This document shows, piece after piece, positions 1 through 9,170 of a stretch of 64,000 nucleotides of DNA. The notes under the pieces are model-generated. The model saw nothing but the letters and a program-made list of their open reading frames with translations. It was not told the origin of the DNA and did not search any database. The position numbers were made by a program, and so were the translations under genes. The stretch's first letter is position 1, and every line of letters begins with the position of its first letter. Source of the DNA: Flavobacterium indicum GPTSA100-9 = DSM 17447 (GTDB lineage Bacteria; Bacteroidota; Bacteroidia; Flavobacteriales; Flavobacteriaceae); the NCBI RefSeq assembly GCF_000455605.1, contig NC_017025.1, positions 2,852,001 to 2,916,000 of the forward strand, read 5' to 3'.

Positions 1-1533
1 CATTAACCAATTACGCATAGAAACTTCATTTGCAATAATTGTTCTTAATTCTGAAATGGCTACACGTTGTTGTTCCATAGAATCTCTATGACGAATAGTA
101 ACTGTTTTATCTTCTAATGTTTGGTGATCTACTGTAATACAGAAAGGTGTTCCTAAAGCGTCTTGTCTTCTGTAACGACGACCTACTGCATCTTTTTCAT
201 CATACGCCACATTGAAATCCCATTTTAATTCTTCCACAATTTCTTTTGCCACTTCTGGCAAACCATCTTTTTTCACTAATGGTAAAATGGCAGCTTTTGT
301 TGGTGCTAATACAGAAGGCAAACGCAATACAGTTCTAGTAGAACCATCTTCCAAGGTTTCTTCTTGTAAGGCTTTTGAGAATACAGCTAAGAACATACGA
401 TCTAAACCAACCGATGTTTCTACTACATAAGGTACATAGTTTCTGTTTTCTTCCGTATCAAAATATTGTAATTTTTTACCTGAGAATTGTTCGTGTGCTT
501 TTAAATCGAAATCGGTACGGGAATGAATTCCTTCCAATTCTTTAAATCCGAACGGGAAATTGAACTCAATATCGGCAGCAGCATTGGCATAGTGTGCTAA
601 TTTTTCATGGTCGTGAAAACGGTAATTTTCTTTCCCTAAACCTAGCGACAAATGCCATTTTAAACGCGTTTCTTTCCAGTATTCGTAGTATTTCATTTCT
701 TCTCCTGGCTTCACAAAGAATTGCATTTCCATTTGTTCAAACTCACGCATACGGAAAATAAATTGTCGAGCCACAATTTCATTACGGAAGGCTTTACCTG
801 TTTGAGCAATTCCAAAAGGAATCTTCATACGGCCTGTTTTTTGAACGTTTAAGAAATTTACAAAAATACCTTGTGCAGTTTCCGGACGTAAATACAAATC
901 CATTGCTGAATCAGCAGAAGCGCCTAATTTAGTACCGAACATTAAGTTGAACTGGCGTACTTCGGTCCAATTGCGCGAACCTGATTCCGGGCAAGCGATT
1001 TCTAATTCTTCGATTAAAGCTTTCACATCGGCTAAATCGCCAGAATCTAGACCCTTAGCCATTCTTTGTAAGATTGCATTTTTCTGGTCTAAATAACCTT
1101 TAACTCTTTCGTTAGTCGCTACAAACTGAGCCTCGTCAAAAGCATCGCCAAAACGGCCTTTAGCTTTTTCTATTTCTTTTTGTGCTTTTTGGTTTAATTT
1201 TTCGGCATAATCCTCAATTAACACATCGGCACGGTATCTTTTTTTCGAATCTTTATTATCAATTAAAGGATCATTAAAAGCATCTACGTGACCCGATGCT
1301 TTCCAAGTTGTAGGGTGCATAAATATTGCGGCATCAATACCTACAATGTTTTCATGCATTTGCACCATTGATTTCCACCAATAATCACGGATGTTTTTCT
1401 TTAATTCTACCCCGTTTTGAGCATAGTCATATACTGCACTCAATCCATCATAAATTTCGCTTGACGGAAAAATAAATCCGTACTCTTTTGCATGCGAAAC
1501 TACATTCTTAAATAAGTCTTCTTGTTTTGCCAT
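1..1533 (-). CDS. glyS: Glycine--tRNA ligase (3' end cut by window edge)
   Basis: Charges tRNA-Gly with glycine in the cytoplasm. The reading frame is open from an ATG at 1533 to the window edge, giving 511 visible residues. The product begins MAKQEDLFKNVVSHAKEYGF, followed by IFPSSEIYDGLSAVYDYAQN, the typical start of the single-chain class II glycyl-tRNA synthetase (alpha2 type). Further on it reads WWKSMVQMHENIVGIDAAIF, also typical of the family. The family is usually a little over 500 residues, so only the last few are probably missing. The -7 promoter element TACTTTTG ends four bases before the ATG, so the mRNA may have no leader. The gene upstream on the same strand is the coiled-coil protein at 1583-2401, 49 bases away. 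Confidence 0.95.
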   Translation of the reverse strand, partial: MAKQEDLFKNVVSHAKEYGFIFPSSEIYDGLSAVYDYAQNGVELKKNIRDYWWKSMVQMHENIVGIDAAIFMHPTTWKASGHVDAFNDPLIDNKDSKKRYRADVLIEDYAEKLNQKAQKEIEKAKGRFGDAFDEAQFVATNERVKGYLDQKNAILQRMAKGLDSGDLADVKALIEELEIACPESGSRNWTEVRQFNLMFGTKLGASADSAMDLYLRPETAQGIFVNFLNVQKTGRMKIPFGIAQTGKAFRNEIVARQFIFRMREFEQMEMQFFVKPGEEMKYYEYWKETRLKWHLSLGLGKENYRFHDHEKLAHYANAAADIEFNFPFGFKELEGIHSRTDFDLKAHEQFSGKKLQYFDTEENRNYVPYVVETSVGLDRMFLAVFSKALQEETLEDGSTRTVLRLPSVLAPTKAAILPLVKKDGLPEVAKEIVEELKWDFNVAYDEKDAVGRRYRRQDALGTPFCITVDHQTLEDKTVTIRHRDSMEQQRVAISELRTIIANEVSMRNWLM

Positions 1534-1537
1534 ACTG

Positions 1538-1545
1538 CAAAAGTA
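1538..1545 (-). promoter_or_regulatory. Candidate -7 promoter element of glyS
   Basis: Read on the minus strand this is TACTTTTG, a full match to the Bacteroidota -7 consensus TAnnTTTG. It is followed by CAGT and then the glyS ATG. There is no clear TTG at the -33 position, only TTTC-like sequence. The expected start of transcription falls on or next to the start codon. Confidence 0.5.
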
Positions 1546-1582
1546 AAATAAGGAATGGAATTAAGAAAAGTTTTTTTGTAAA

Positions 1583-2401
1583 TTAATTATAGTTGAAGAT
1601 GGTAGAACCAATTTTGTTAATTCCTGAATACAAATTCACTACATATCTTCCTTTGTAAATTTTATTTTTTTCAAGGTCTACGTAGTTGCAAACGTCGGTA
1701 ATTTGTTTGTTGTAGATGAAATCTATCTTTTTACTGTATCGTAATACTGTGTTGTTTTGTTCAAAAATTAATTGTTCTTTAGAGATAATTTCATTTTTTG
1801 GATTTACAATTTGAATAAATAACTCTTTTTCACCATAATCTACAAACTTTGTACCTTCAAATGAAAAACAAACGCGTATTTGTTCAATTTCTTTTTTCTG
1901 AGCATTAGTGGCGTTATCTTTAATTACTTTAACTCCTCTAGCTTGTAAATTTGAAATTACTAATTTACTAGATGCTGAAATTTTTTCTAAATTGTTTACA
2001 ACAACTTTTTCTTTAGTGGCTACAGGATTTAATTTTTCTAAATTTCTAAGTTTCTTTTTTAGTGAAGCAATTGAATCTTTAATTGCCGCTATTTGTTGGT
2101 TTACCGATACAACATCTTTAAAACTAAGAGCAACGGTTTCTTTAGAAGTGCCACCATTAATGGAATTTAAAGTTAGCGTTCCCTCTTCAATAGAAACTTT
2201 ATTTAATTTCAAAAGAGCCGAATCATATTTTTCAATCATTTCCGTTAACTGCGTTTGAGTTATGTAGTTTTCTTCTTGCAAACTATTTTGCAACTCATGA
2301 GCAGTTTTATTATCTTTATAACCTTTATATAGTAATACTACTATTAAAAGTGATAAAAAAAATATTATTAAACGATATGAATAATTCTTCTTTTGAGACA
2401 T
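1583..2401 (-). CDS. Membrane-anchored coiled-coil protein of unknown function
   Basis: I do not recognise a named family. The 272-residue product has a short basic N-terminus (MSQKKNYSYR) and one hydrophobic segment at about residues 10-26, consistent with a signal anchor. A charged, heptad-like stretch follows at about 35-135, with repeated Leu/Ile and Lys/Glu (for example KDSIASLKKKLRNLEKLNPV), probably a coiled coil. The C-terminal ~100 residues look like a beta-rich extracytoplasmic domain. The gene is divergent from comF and is followed by glyS on the same strand. A role at the envelope is an inference from topology only. Confidence 0.75.
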   Translation of the reverse strand: MSQKKNYSYRLIIFFLSLLIVVLLYKGYKDNKTAHELQNSLQEENYITQTQLTEMIEKYDSALLKLNKVSIEEGTLTLNSINGGTSKETVALSFKDVVSVNQQIAAIKDSIASLKKKLRNLEKLNPVATKEKVVVNNLEKISASSKLVISNLQARGVKVIKDNATNAQKKEIEQIRVCFSFEGTKFVDYGEKELFIQIVNPKNEIISKEQLIFEQNNTVLRYSKKIDFIYNKQITDVCNYVDLEKNKIYKGRYVVNLYSGINKIGSTIFNYN

Positions 2402-2443
2402 TTAATTTTCATTTTTTAACTAATTTATAATTAAATATATAAA

Positions 2444-3148
2444 ATGCTACATTTTTTCGACAAAATACACAAAAATCTGTTAAAATTAATTTACCCTGAT
2501 TATTGTGCTGGTTGTGACAATTTACTTTTACACAATGAAAAAATCATATGTACCAACTGTTTGCACCATTTGCCCACTACTTTACACCTAGAAACAGAAA
2601 CTAATGAAATTCATCGAATTTTTTACGGCATTTTACCTATTGAACAAGCGTATTCATTGTTGTACTTTCATAAAAATGGAATAGCACAAAACCTTATTCA
2701 TCAGCTAAAGTATAAAAAAAGACAAGATATTGGCAATTATTTAGCCGAAATGTTTTCAAGCGAATTTAAGGTTGCTGTATCATTCAAAACTGTTGATTTA
2801 ATAGTACCTGTACCCCTTCATAAAAAGAGATTGTATGAACGCGGTTATAATCAAATAGATACCTTTTGCCAAACACTATCGCAAGAATTAAATATTCCCT
2901 ACGACAAAGATGTACTAGTACGAAATGAATATTTAAAATCTCAGACAAAAAAATCGAAAATAGAAAGAAGAGAAGTTAAAAGCACTCTATTCTCGGTTCA
3001 AAAAAATGACGCTTTAAAAGGACAACATTTTTTATTGGTTGATGATGTACTAACAACAGGAGCAACAATTGAAGCTTGTGCTAAAGAATTACTTTCTATT
3101 CCGAACGCAAAAGTTAGTATTCTTACCCTTGCTTACGCTCAATCATAA
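2444..3148 (+). CDS. ComF family phosphoribosyltransferase-like protein
   Basis: Matches the ComF/GntX family, which in several bacteria is needed for uptake of transforming DNA; its chemistry is not well established. Near the N-terminus there is a four-cysteine zinc-ribbon-like motif (CAGC at about residues 20-23, CTNC at about 36-39). The C-terminal half has the type I phosphoribosyltransferase fold, with the PRPP-binding motif LLVDDVLTTGATIEAC near residue 198. VPVPLHKKRLYERGYNQ in the middle is the family hallmark. At 234 residues it has the usual length. It is divergent from the gene at 1583-2401, with only 42 bases between start codons. Confidence 0.9.
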   Translation: MLHFFDKIHKNLLKLIYPDYCAGCDNLLLHNEKIICTNCLHHLPTTLHLETETNEIHRIFYGILPIEQAYSLLYFHKNGIAQNLIHQLKYKKRQDIGNYLAEMFSSEFKVAVSFKTVDLIVPVPLHKKRLYERGYNQIDTFCQTLSQELNIPYDKDVLVRNEYLKSQTKKSKIERREVKSTLFSVQKNDALKGQHFLLVDDVLTTGATIEACAKELLSIPNAKVSILTLAYAQS

Positions 3149-3252
3149 ATTTTGATTAAATAGTTATGAGGAAAACGAATATAATTGTTACTTTGCCAAG
3201 TAAATTATTCTTTACTTAATTTATTCGTTTTTAGAAAACTAAGTTTCTTTAT

Positions 3253-4857
3253 ATGAGGTTGATAAACTATATTTATACATTATTTATATTATTTTTAGTG
3301 TCAAGTTGTGCTAAAAGAGGCACAATAACTGGTGGGCCAAAAGATACAATTGCTCCCGTTTTAGTTAGAAGTACGCCAAAAAATTATGAAACAAATTTTA
3401 ATGGTAAAGAAATTCGAATTGATTTTAGTGAATATATTAAAATTAAAGACATCAATAAGCAATTGATCATTTCTCCGCCAATGGACAAAAAGCCCACTGT
3501 TAATCCACAAGGTAGTGCTAGTAAGTACATTTCTATAAAATTAAATGAGGCATTATTACCCAACACTACTTATAGTTTTAATTTTGGCCAAAGTATCACC
3601 GATTATAATGAAGGAAATCCTTACTCACAATTCAAGTATGTGTTTTCTACTGGAGCTTATGTCGATTCTTTGAAGATTAAAGGCGGAATTGTTGATGCCT
3701 TTGAAAACAAAACAGATGATTATGTTAATGTTTTATTGTACGACGCTTCCACTTTTAAAGACTCTACTATTTATAAAGAAGTACCACGATATGTTACTAA
3801 TACTCTAGAAAAAAATACCGCATTTACCATTGAAAATATAAAGGAAGGTGAGTACTATCTTTTTGCATTAAAGGATAAAAATAATGATTTTAAATACCAG
3901 CCTAAAACGGATAAAATTGCTTTCAAAAAAGAAAAAATAAAGCTTCCTTCGGATTCAACTTATGTGTTAAAGCTATTTAAAGAAAAAACAAATACTAAGT
4001 TTTTTAAGCCTACACAAGAATCGAACAACAAATTATTTATTGGCTTTGAGGGCGACAGAAATCAATTAAAAATTACAGGTAAAAAAGACACTAAAGAAAT
4101 TCCAATAGTTGTTTCTAACTTTACAGATAGAAAGAAAGATTCATTGCAAATATTTTTCCCGGACTATATTAAAGACTCATTAAATATAGTGGTTAAAAGT
4201 GCTCAGTCTGAGAAAGAATATGTTGTGAAACTAAAAAAAATGAAAGTAGCTGATTCGTTAAAAATTACATTAGGCGACAATGATAATTTAACTTTCAAAG
4301 ATTTAGTAAAATTAAAATTCACTACGCCGGTTTCAAAAATTAATTCGGAAAAAATACAGCTTAGTAAAAAAGATTCTAGTATTGTTTCTTTCAAAACTAA
4401 AATTGATAATTTCGCTCAAGAACTTGTATTGGATTTCACTAAAGAAGAAAATGAGAATTATAAAATTAAACTTTTACCTGGAGCCATTGAAGATATGTAT
4501 GGTGTTAAAAACGACAGTTTAGAGTTTAATTACAAAACAGGTAAAAATAGTGATTTTGGAAATTTGAAACTTAACTTTAAAAATGTGAAAAGATTTCCTT
4601 ATGTAGTTCAAATTTTATCTGACGAAATTACAATTATCAATAGTACTTATTGTGAAAAAGAAACAGAAGTGTTTTTTGAAGGAATTAAACCAAGCCTTTA
4701 TACAGTAAGAATCTTTTATGATGACAACAAAAATCAACAATGGGATTCTGGCGAATATTTGTCAAAAACTCAACCTGAGGAAGTCATTTATTTTCCTGGT
4801 AAAATTGATGTACGGGCAAATTGGGATGTCGAACAAGAATTTGAGCTAAAAAAATAA
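3253..4857 (+). CDS. Ig-like domain lipoprotein
   Basis: A 534-residue predicted outer-membrane lipoprotein. The N-terminus is a signal peptide ending in the lipobox VSSC, with the modified cysteine at residue 20. It is followed by the motif TGGPKDTIAPVL and an Ig-like domain (Big_5 type, about residues 33-130, with FNGKEIRIDFSEY). The rest is beta-rich and lysine-rich, and it includes GEYYLFALKDKNNDFKYQP, which resembles carboxypeptidase-regulatory or SdrD-B-like folds. Such proteins are common in Flavobacteriia; no precise role is known to me. It lies 104 bases after comF and ends at a bidirectional terminator shared with the convergent amidase gene. Confidence 0.8.
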   Translation: MRLINYIYTLFILFLVSSCAKRGTITGGPKDTIAPVLVRSTPKNYETNFNGKEIRIDFSEYIKIKDINKQLIISPPMDKKPTVNPQGSASKYISIKLNEALLPNTTYSFNFGQSITDYNEGNPYSQFKYVFSTGAYVDSLKIKGGIVDAFENKTDDYVNVLLYDASTFKDSTIYKEVPRYVTNTLEKNTAFTIENIKEGEYYLFALKDKNNDFKYQPKTDKIAFKKEKIKLPSDSTYVLKLFKEKTNTKFFKPTQESNNKLFIGFEGDRNQLKITGKKDTKEIPIVVSNFTDRKKDSLQIFFPDYIKDSLNIVVKSAQSEKEYVVKLKKMKVADSLKITLGDNDNLTFKDLVKLKFTTPVSKINSEKIQLSKKDSSIVSFKTKIDNFAQELVLDFTKEENENYKIKLLPGAIEDMYGVKNDSLEFNYKTGKNSDFGNLKLNFKNVKRFPYVVQILSDEITIINSTYCEKETEVFFEGIKPSLYTVRIFYDDNKNQQWDSGEYLSKTQPEEVIYFPGKIDVRANWDVEQEFELKK

Positions 4858-4860
4858 AAA

Positions 4861-4890
4861 AAAGTCCAAACTAAGGTTTGGACTTTTTTT
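4861..4890. terminator. Bidirectional intrinsic terminator
   Basis: An 11-bp perfect stem (AAAGTCCAAAC / GTTTGGACTTT) with loop TAAG, flanked by an A run on the left and a T run on the right. It separates two convergent genes and can serve both strands. Confidence 0.93.
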
Positions 4891-4891
4891 A

Positions 4892-5659
4892 TCAACTCAA
4901 TATAAAGTTGTCTTTATCATTTAAAAAATTTAGCTTATTGCGCGTATCCAATAACTTCTCTTTATCTAATTCAATATATGCTATTGTTTCGTTCTCAAAT
5001 GGTGCAATTAAATAATTACCGAGTGCATCTATTGCTTGCGAATGACCTACATATTCCAAGCCATTAGCATCATTTCCAACCCGATTTACAGCAACTACAT
5101 AACTTAAATTTTCAACAGCTCGTGCTTTAAGTAAAATATCCCACGCTTGTATTCTTGGTTTTGGCCAATTTGCTACATAAAGTAACACATCATAATTTTC
5201 AACATTCCTACTGTATACAGGAAATCGCAAATCATAACAAATTAAAGGACATATTTTCCAATCTTTATAATGAATAATTGTTTTCGTTTGAAGATTGGGT
5301 GTGTACACTTTTTCTTCTCCGGCTAGAGTAAACAGATGTCTTTTATCATAGTATTCTATAGTACCATTTGGAAAAATAAATAAAAATCGATTAAAATAAC
5401 CCCCTTGTTCTTCGATAACTAAACTTCCGGCAATGGCACAATTTTTTGTAACCGCAACTTCTTTCATCCAATTGACCGTAACACCTTCCATGGTTTCAGC
5501 AACATTGGAAGGATGCATGGTAAATCCGGTAGTAAACATTTCAGGAAAAACTATGATATCCACATTTTTATCGACAGTAGCAAGAATTTTATCAAAATGC
5601 AGAATATTAGACTTTTTATCTTCCCAAATAATCGTTGTTTGAACTAATGCTATTTTCAT
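4892..5659 (-). CDS. Nitrilase-family amidohydrolase (omega-amidase/YafV-like)
   Basis: Carbon-nitrogen hydrolase superfamily. The catalytic triad is visible: Glu40 in FPEMF, Lys106 in YDKRHLF and Cys141 in LICYDLRFP. At 255 residues it has the length of the YafV/Nit2 group, which hydrolyses omega-amides such as alpha-ketoglutaramate or alpha-ketosuccinamate. The sequence FTTGFTMHPSNVAETMEG after the catalytic Glu is characteristic of the YafV branch. The exact substrate is inferred from family resemblance. The start ATG at 5659 follows the terminator of the upstream lipoprotein gene, so it is probably transcribed alone. Confidence 0.85.
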   Translation of the reverse strand: MKIALVQTTIIWEDKKSNILHFDKILATVDKNVDIIVFPEMFTTGFTMHPSNVAETMEGVTVNWMKEVAVTKNCAIAGSLVIEEQGGYFNRFLFIFPNGTIEYYDKRHLFTLAGEEKVYTPNLQTKTIIHYKDWKICPLICYDLRFPVYSRNVENYDVLLYVANWPKPRIQAWDILLKARAVENLSYVVAVNRVGNDANGLEYVGHSQAIDALGNYLIAPFENETIAYIELDKEKLLDTRNKLNFLNDKDNFILS

Positions 5660-5692
5660 AGAAATACTTTAAAAAAGTAAAAATACGTAATA

Positions 5693-5726
5693 AAAAAAAC
5701 GCATTCAATTTAGAATGCGTTTTTTT
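5693..5726 (-). terminator. Intrinsic terminator after the small lipoprotein gene
   Basis: Stem ACGCATTC / GAATGCGT extended by A:T pairs on both sides, loop of about six bases (AATTTA), with T runs on both strands. It lies between the stop of the gene at 5745-6302 and the start of the amidase gene, so it probably ends the sdhCAB-lipoprotein transcript. Confidence 0.88.
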
Positions 5727-5744
5727 ATTTTTCAATTTGTTTAT

Positions 5745-6302
5745 TTACTCTGATAAAACATATTCAAAAGTTCCACTAAACGTATGATTTGGATTAGTTC
5801 CATCATTTGTATTAATCAGAAAAGTACCTTTTAGTAATCTAGAAGATGAATCATAAGATTCAATAACTATCTTTCCATTAGTTGTATTTACCGTTTCCTC
5901 AACACCATTAACTTTATATAAACCAACATTACCATAAAAATCACTTGGTTGCTGTGTACTTGAAAACAAATGCTCCCCTACAGTTATACTTGATTCTGGA
6001 ACAAATAAACTAATTTTGATTTCCTTTGGTGTAATAGGAATTCTATTTAATGCATTTGTAACTTCATTGTAACCATATAGAACATGAGTATAGTTTCCTG
6101 CAGTACCACTTAATATACTGTTCGTTGTTCCATCAGCATTTCTTAATTCAAGATAAGGTTGACTATCAATCCTAACTTTCATTGGTTTAGCAGCTATTGT
6201 ATTGTCTTGTGCTTCCCCATCTGTAGTAGTTGAACTATCAGAAGAGCAAGAAGCCAAAGAGAACAACAATGTAACCAAAAATATTCTTATCAATAATTTC
6301 AT
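5745..6302 (-). CDS. Small lipoprotein of unknown function
   Basis: A 185-residue protein with a clear lipoprotein signal: MKLLIRIFLVTLLFSLASC, cysteine at residue 19, then a Ser/Thr/Asp-rich linker. The mature part is probably a single beta-sandwich-like domain (for example TNGKIVIESYDSSSRLLKGT and HTFSGTFEYVL), a pattern seen in DUF6252-like and other flavobacterial lipoproteins; I cannot assign the family firmly. Its start is only five bases after the sdhB stop, so it is probably translated from the sdh transcript or from a promoter inside sdhB. Whether it has any link to respiration is unknown. Confidence 0.7.
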   Translation of the reverse strand: MKLLIRIFLVTLLFSLASCSSDSSTTTDGEAQDNTIAAKPMKVRIDSQPYLELRNADGTTNSILSGTAGNYTHVLYGYNEVTNALNRIPITPKEIKISLFVPESSITVGEHLFSSTQQPSDFYGNVGLYKVNGVEETVNTTNGKIVIESYDSSSRLLKGTFLINTNDGTNPNHTFSGTFEYVLSE

Positions 6303-6307
6303 AAACT

Positions 6308-7066
6308 TTATTTTAAAGATGCTTTTAAAAATTCTCTATTCATACGAGCGATGTTTTCTAAAGAAATTCCTTTAGGACATTCAATTTCACAAGCACCTGT
6401 ATTAGTACAGTTTCCGAAACCTTCCTCATCCATTTGACGTACCATGTTTAATACACGTTGAGTAGCTTCTACTTTACCTTGAGGTAATAATGCATATTGA
6501 GAAACTTTTGCCCCAACGAATAACATAGCCGAACCATTTTTACACGTTGCTACACATGCTCCACAACCAATACAAGCAGCTGCTTCAAATGCTTTATCAG
6601 CATCCGCTTTAGGGATTGGAGTTGCATTAGCATCAATAGTATTACCAGAAGTATTTACTGATACGAATCCTCCTGCTTGTTGAATTCTATCAAATGAACT
6701 TCTATCAACAACTAAATCCTTGATAACTGGAAAAGCTTTACTTCTCCATGGTTCCACGTAAATAGTTTCTCCATCTTTGAAAGAACGCATGTGTAATTGA
6801 CAAGTTGTAATTCCAGTATCTGGTCCGTGTGCTCTACCGTTAATAAACATAGAACACATACCACAAATACCTTCACGACAATCGTGGTCAAATGCAATTG
6901 GTTCTTTTCTTTCGTTAACCAATTGTTCGTTCAATTGATCCATCATTTCTAAAAACGAACTGTCAGTAGAAACGTTATTTAAGGTATAATCTTCTAATTT
7001 ACCTTGAGTTTGACCGCTTTTTTGACGCCAAACTTTTAATTTGATATTTATATTTTTTGATGCCAT
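6308..7066 (-). CDS. sdhB: Succinate dehydrogenase/fumarate reductase iron-sulfur subunit
   Basis: Carries electrons from the flavoprotein to the heme/quinone subunit of complex II, on the inner face of the membrane. The 252-residue protein has the three expected cysteine clusters: [12 protein letters not shown] plus a later TTC for [2Fe-2S], and [11 protein letters not shown] and [14 protein letters not shown] for the [4Fe-4S] and [3Fe-4S] centres. This arrangement matches the FrdB/SdhB of the Bacteroidota/epsilonproteobacterial type. It is the third gene of sdhCAB and is separated from sdhA by an 88-base spacer with repeats. A lipoprotein gene follows five bases after its stop. Confidence 0.97.
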   Translation of the reverse strand: MASKNINIKLKVWRQKSGQTQGKLEDYTLNNVSTDSSFLEMMDQLNEQLVNERKEPIAFDHDCREGICGMCSMFINGRAHGPDTGITTCQLHMRSFKDGETIYVEPWRSKAFPVIKDLVVDRSSFDRIQQAGGFVSVNTSGNTIDANATPIPKADADKAFEAAACIGCGACVATCKNGSAMLFVGAKVSQYALLPQGKVEATQRVLNMVRQMDEEGFGNCTNTGACEIECPKGISLENIARMNREFLKASLK

Positions 7067-7073
7067 AATTTTA

Positions 7074-7155
7074 TTTTATTAAGTGATTAGTGATAAGTAA
7101 TAAGTGATTAGTTTTTGTAAAGTTGACTAATTACTCTTCACTATATACTAATTAC
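7074..7155. repeat. Degenerate direct and inverted repeats between sdhA and sdhB
   Basis: The spacer has several imperfect copies of AAGTGATTAGT (at about 7080-7112) followed by the opposite-strand pattern ACTAATTAC (about 7126-7158). The whole could fold as an imperfect long hairpin in the sdhCAB mRNA. Similar short AT-rich repeats are scattered in Flavobacterium genomes; that is recollection, not tested here. It might affect relative sdhA/sdhB expression or mRNA stability. Confidence 0.55.
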
Positions 7156-9164
7156 TATTTATAATTTCTAGCTGCAATTTTAATGAATTCGTATTTCAAT
7201 TCTTCTTTATGAAGTACCGATTTTCCTGCATCACTTCCTTGATATTCCCAAGCGGCTACATAAGAGAAATTTTCGTCGTCACGAAGTGTTTCACCTTCTG
7301 CATCTTGATACTCTTCACGGAAATGCCCACCACAAGATTCTTTTCTTAATAAAGCATCTTTTGCCATTAATTGCCCAAGTTCCATAAAGTCAGCAACTCT
7401 TAAAGCTTTTTCTAATTCTGGGTTCAATTCATTAGCTGAACCTGGCACATAAACATCTTTATAGAACTCTTCTCTTAATTCCGCAATTTCAGCAATTGCT
7501 TCAGTTAATCCTTGTTCGTTACGAGCCATTCCAACTTTATTCCACATAATATGTCCTAAACGTTTGTGGAAATAATCTACTGATTTTGAACCATTATTAT
7601 TTAAGAAACGTTCAATTGATTGACGCACTTCATTTTCTGCATCAACAAACTCAGGTAAATCTGTAGAAATTTTACCTGTTCTAATTTCGTCTGCTAAATA
7701 ATTAGAAATGGTATAAGGCAATACAAAATAACCATCTGCTAAACCTTGCATTAAAGCAGAAGCTCCTAAACGGTTTGCTCCGTGATCAGAGAAATTAGCT
7801 TCTCCTGCCACAAAACAACCTGGTATAGTAGACATTAAGTTATAATCAACCCAAACACCACCCATTGTATAGTGTACTGCTGGATAAATTTTCATAGGAG
7901 TTTCATATGGATTTTCAGCTGTAATTTTTTCATACATCTGGAATAAGTTACCATATTTCTCTTCTACCCATTTTTTACCTAAAGCAATTATTTCAGCTTC
8001 TGAAGGATTATGATTTCCTTGAGCATAAGCTGCTTGTTTTCCTTTATTTTTAATTTCTGTAGAGAAATCTAAATATACTCCTTCGTTAGTATCATTAGCT
8101 TCAATTCCGAAACCAGCATCACAACGCTCTTTAGCCGCACGAGAAGCAACGTCACGTGGTACTAAGTTACCAAATGCAGGATACCTTCTTTCTAAATAGT
8201 AATCTCTATCTTCTTCTGCAATTTGAGTTGGTTTTAATTGTCCTGCTCTAATTGCTTCTGCATCTTCTTTTTTCTTAGGCACCCAAATACGACCAGAATT
8301 ACGTAATGATTCAGACATTAACGTTAATTTAGATTGATTGGTTCCATGAACAGGAATACAAGTTGGGTGAATTTGAACATAACAAGGATTCGCGAAGAAA
8401 GCACCTTTTTTATGAATTTTCCAAGCTGCTGTTACATTACTTCCCATTGCATTTGTAGACAAGAAATATACATTTCCATATCCACCAGACGCAATAATAA
8501 CCGCATGAGCAGAATGTCTTTCTAACTCTCCAGTGATTAAGTTTCTTGCTATAATTCCGCGTGCTTTTCCGTCTACTTTTACGATGTCTAACATTTCGTG
8601 ACGGTTATACATTTTAACTCTTCCTAAACCAATTTGTCTTGATAATGCAGAGTAAGCACCTAATAACAATTGTTGCCCTGTTTGACCAGCGGCATAAAAA
8701 GTACGTTGTACTTGAGTACCTCCAAACGAACGGTTATCTAACAAACCACCATATTCACGTGCAAAAGGAACACCTTGCGCCACACATTGGTCGATGATAT
8801 TACCCGAAACTTCTGCTAAACGATGTACGTTGGCTTCACGAGCACGGTAGTCACCTCCTTTGATTGTGTCATAAAATAATCTATATATACTGTCACCATC
8901 ATTTTGATAGTTTTTTGCTGCATTGATACCTCCTTGAGCAGCAATTGAGTGTGCTCTTCTTGGAGAATCTTGGAAACAAAATGCTTTAACGTTATAACCC
9001 ATCTCACCTAGAGATGCAGCTGCTGAAGCACCAGCCAAACCTGTACCTACAACGATTACATCGATTTTTGGTCTATTATTTGGAGCAACCAATTTCAAGT
9101 GATTCTTGTGGTTAGTCCATTTTTCAGAAATATGACCTTGAGGTATTTTAGAATCTAATGCCAT
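7155..9164 (-). CDS. sdhA: Succinate dehydrogenase/fumarate reductase flavoprotein subunit
   Basis: Oxidises succinate to fumarate (or the reverse) with covalently bound FAD. The 669-residue protein shows the dinucleotide-binding motif [17 protein letters not shown] at about residues 38-54. The FAD-attachment motif [11 protein letters not shown] follows, with His72. The substrate-site region around [10 protein letters not shown], the motif GGVWVDYN and the C-terminal [17 protein letters not shown] are also present. The length is typical of the Bacteroidota enzyme. It lies six bases downstream of sdhC on the same transcript, and sdhB follows. It pairs with the diheme SdhC encoded here. Confidence 0.97.
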   Translation of the reverse strand: MALDSKIPQGHISEKWTNHKNHLKLVAPNNRPKIDVIVVGTGLAGASAAASLGEMGYNVKAFCFQDSPRRAHSIAAQGGINAAKNYQNDGDSIYRLFYDTIKGGDYRAREANVHRLAEVSGNIIDQCVAQGVPFAREYGGLLDNRSFGGTQVQRTFYAAGQTGQQLLLGAYSALSRQIGLGRVKMYNRHEMLDIVKVDGKARGIIARNLITGELERHSAHAVIIASGGYGNVYFLSTNAMGSNVTAAWKIHKKGAFFANPCYVQIHPTCIPVHGTNQSKLTLMSESLRNSGRIWVPKKKEDAEAIRAGQLKPTQIAEEDRDYYLERRYPAFGNLVPRDVASRAAKERCDAGFGIEANDTNEGVYLDFSTEIKNKGKQAAYAQGNHNPSEAEIIALGKKWVEEKYGNLFQMYEKITAENPYETPMKIYPAVHYTMGGVWVDYNLMSTIPGCFVAGEANFSDHGANRLGASALMQGLADGYFVLPYTISNYLADEIRTGKISTDLPEFVDAENEVRQSIERFLNNNGSKSVDYFHKRLGHIMWNKVGMARNEQGLTEAIAEIAELREEFYKDVYVPGSANELNPELEKALRVADFMELGQLMAKDALLRKESCGGHFREEYQDAEGETLRDDENFSYVAAWEYQGSDAGKSVLHKEELKYEFIKIAARNYK

Positions 9165-9170
9165 ATGTTT

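Noticed and set aside
212..430. 72-codon open frame near the left edge
   Set aside because: It is antisense to glyS, has no promoter and no recognisable protein pattern.
8816..9007. 63-codon frame overlapping sdhA
   Set aside because: Same strand but in another frame of a strongly conserved gene; a chance frame.
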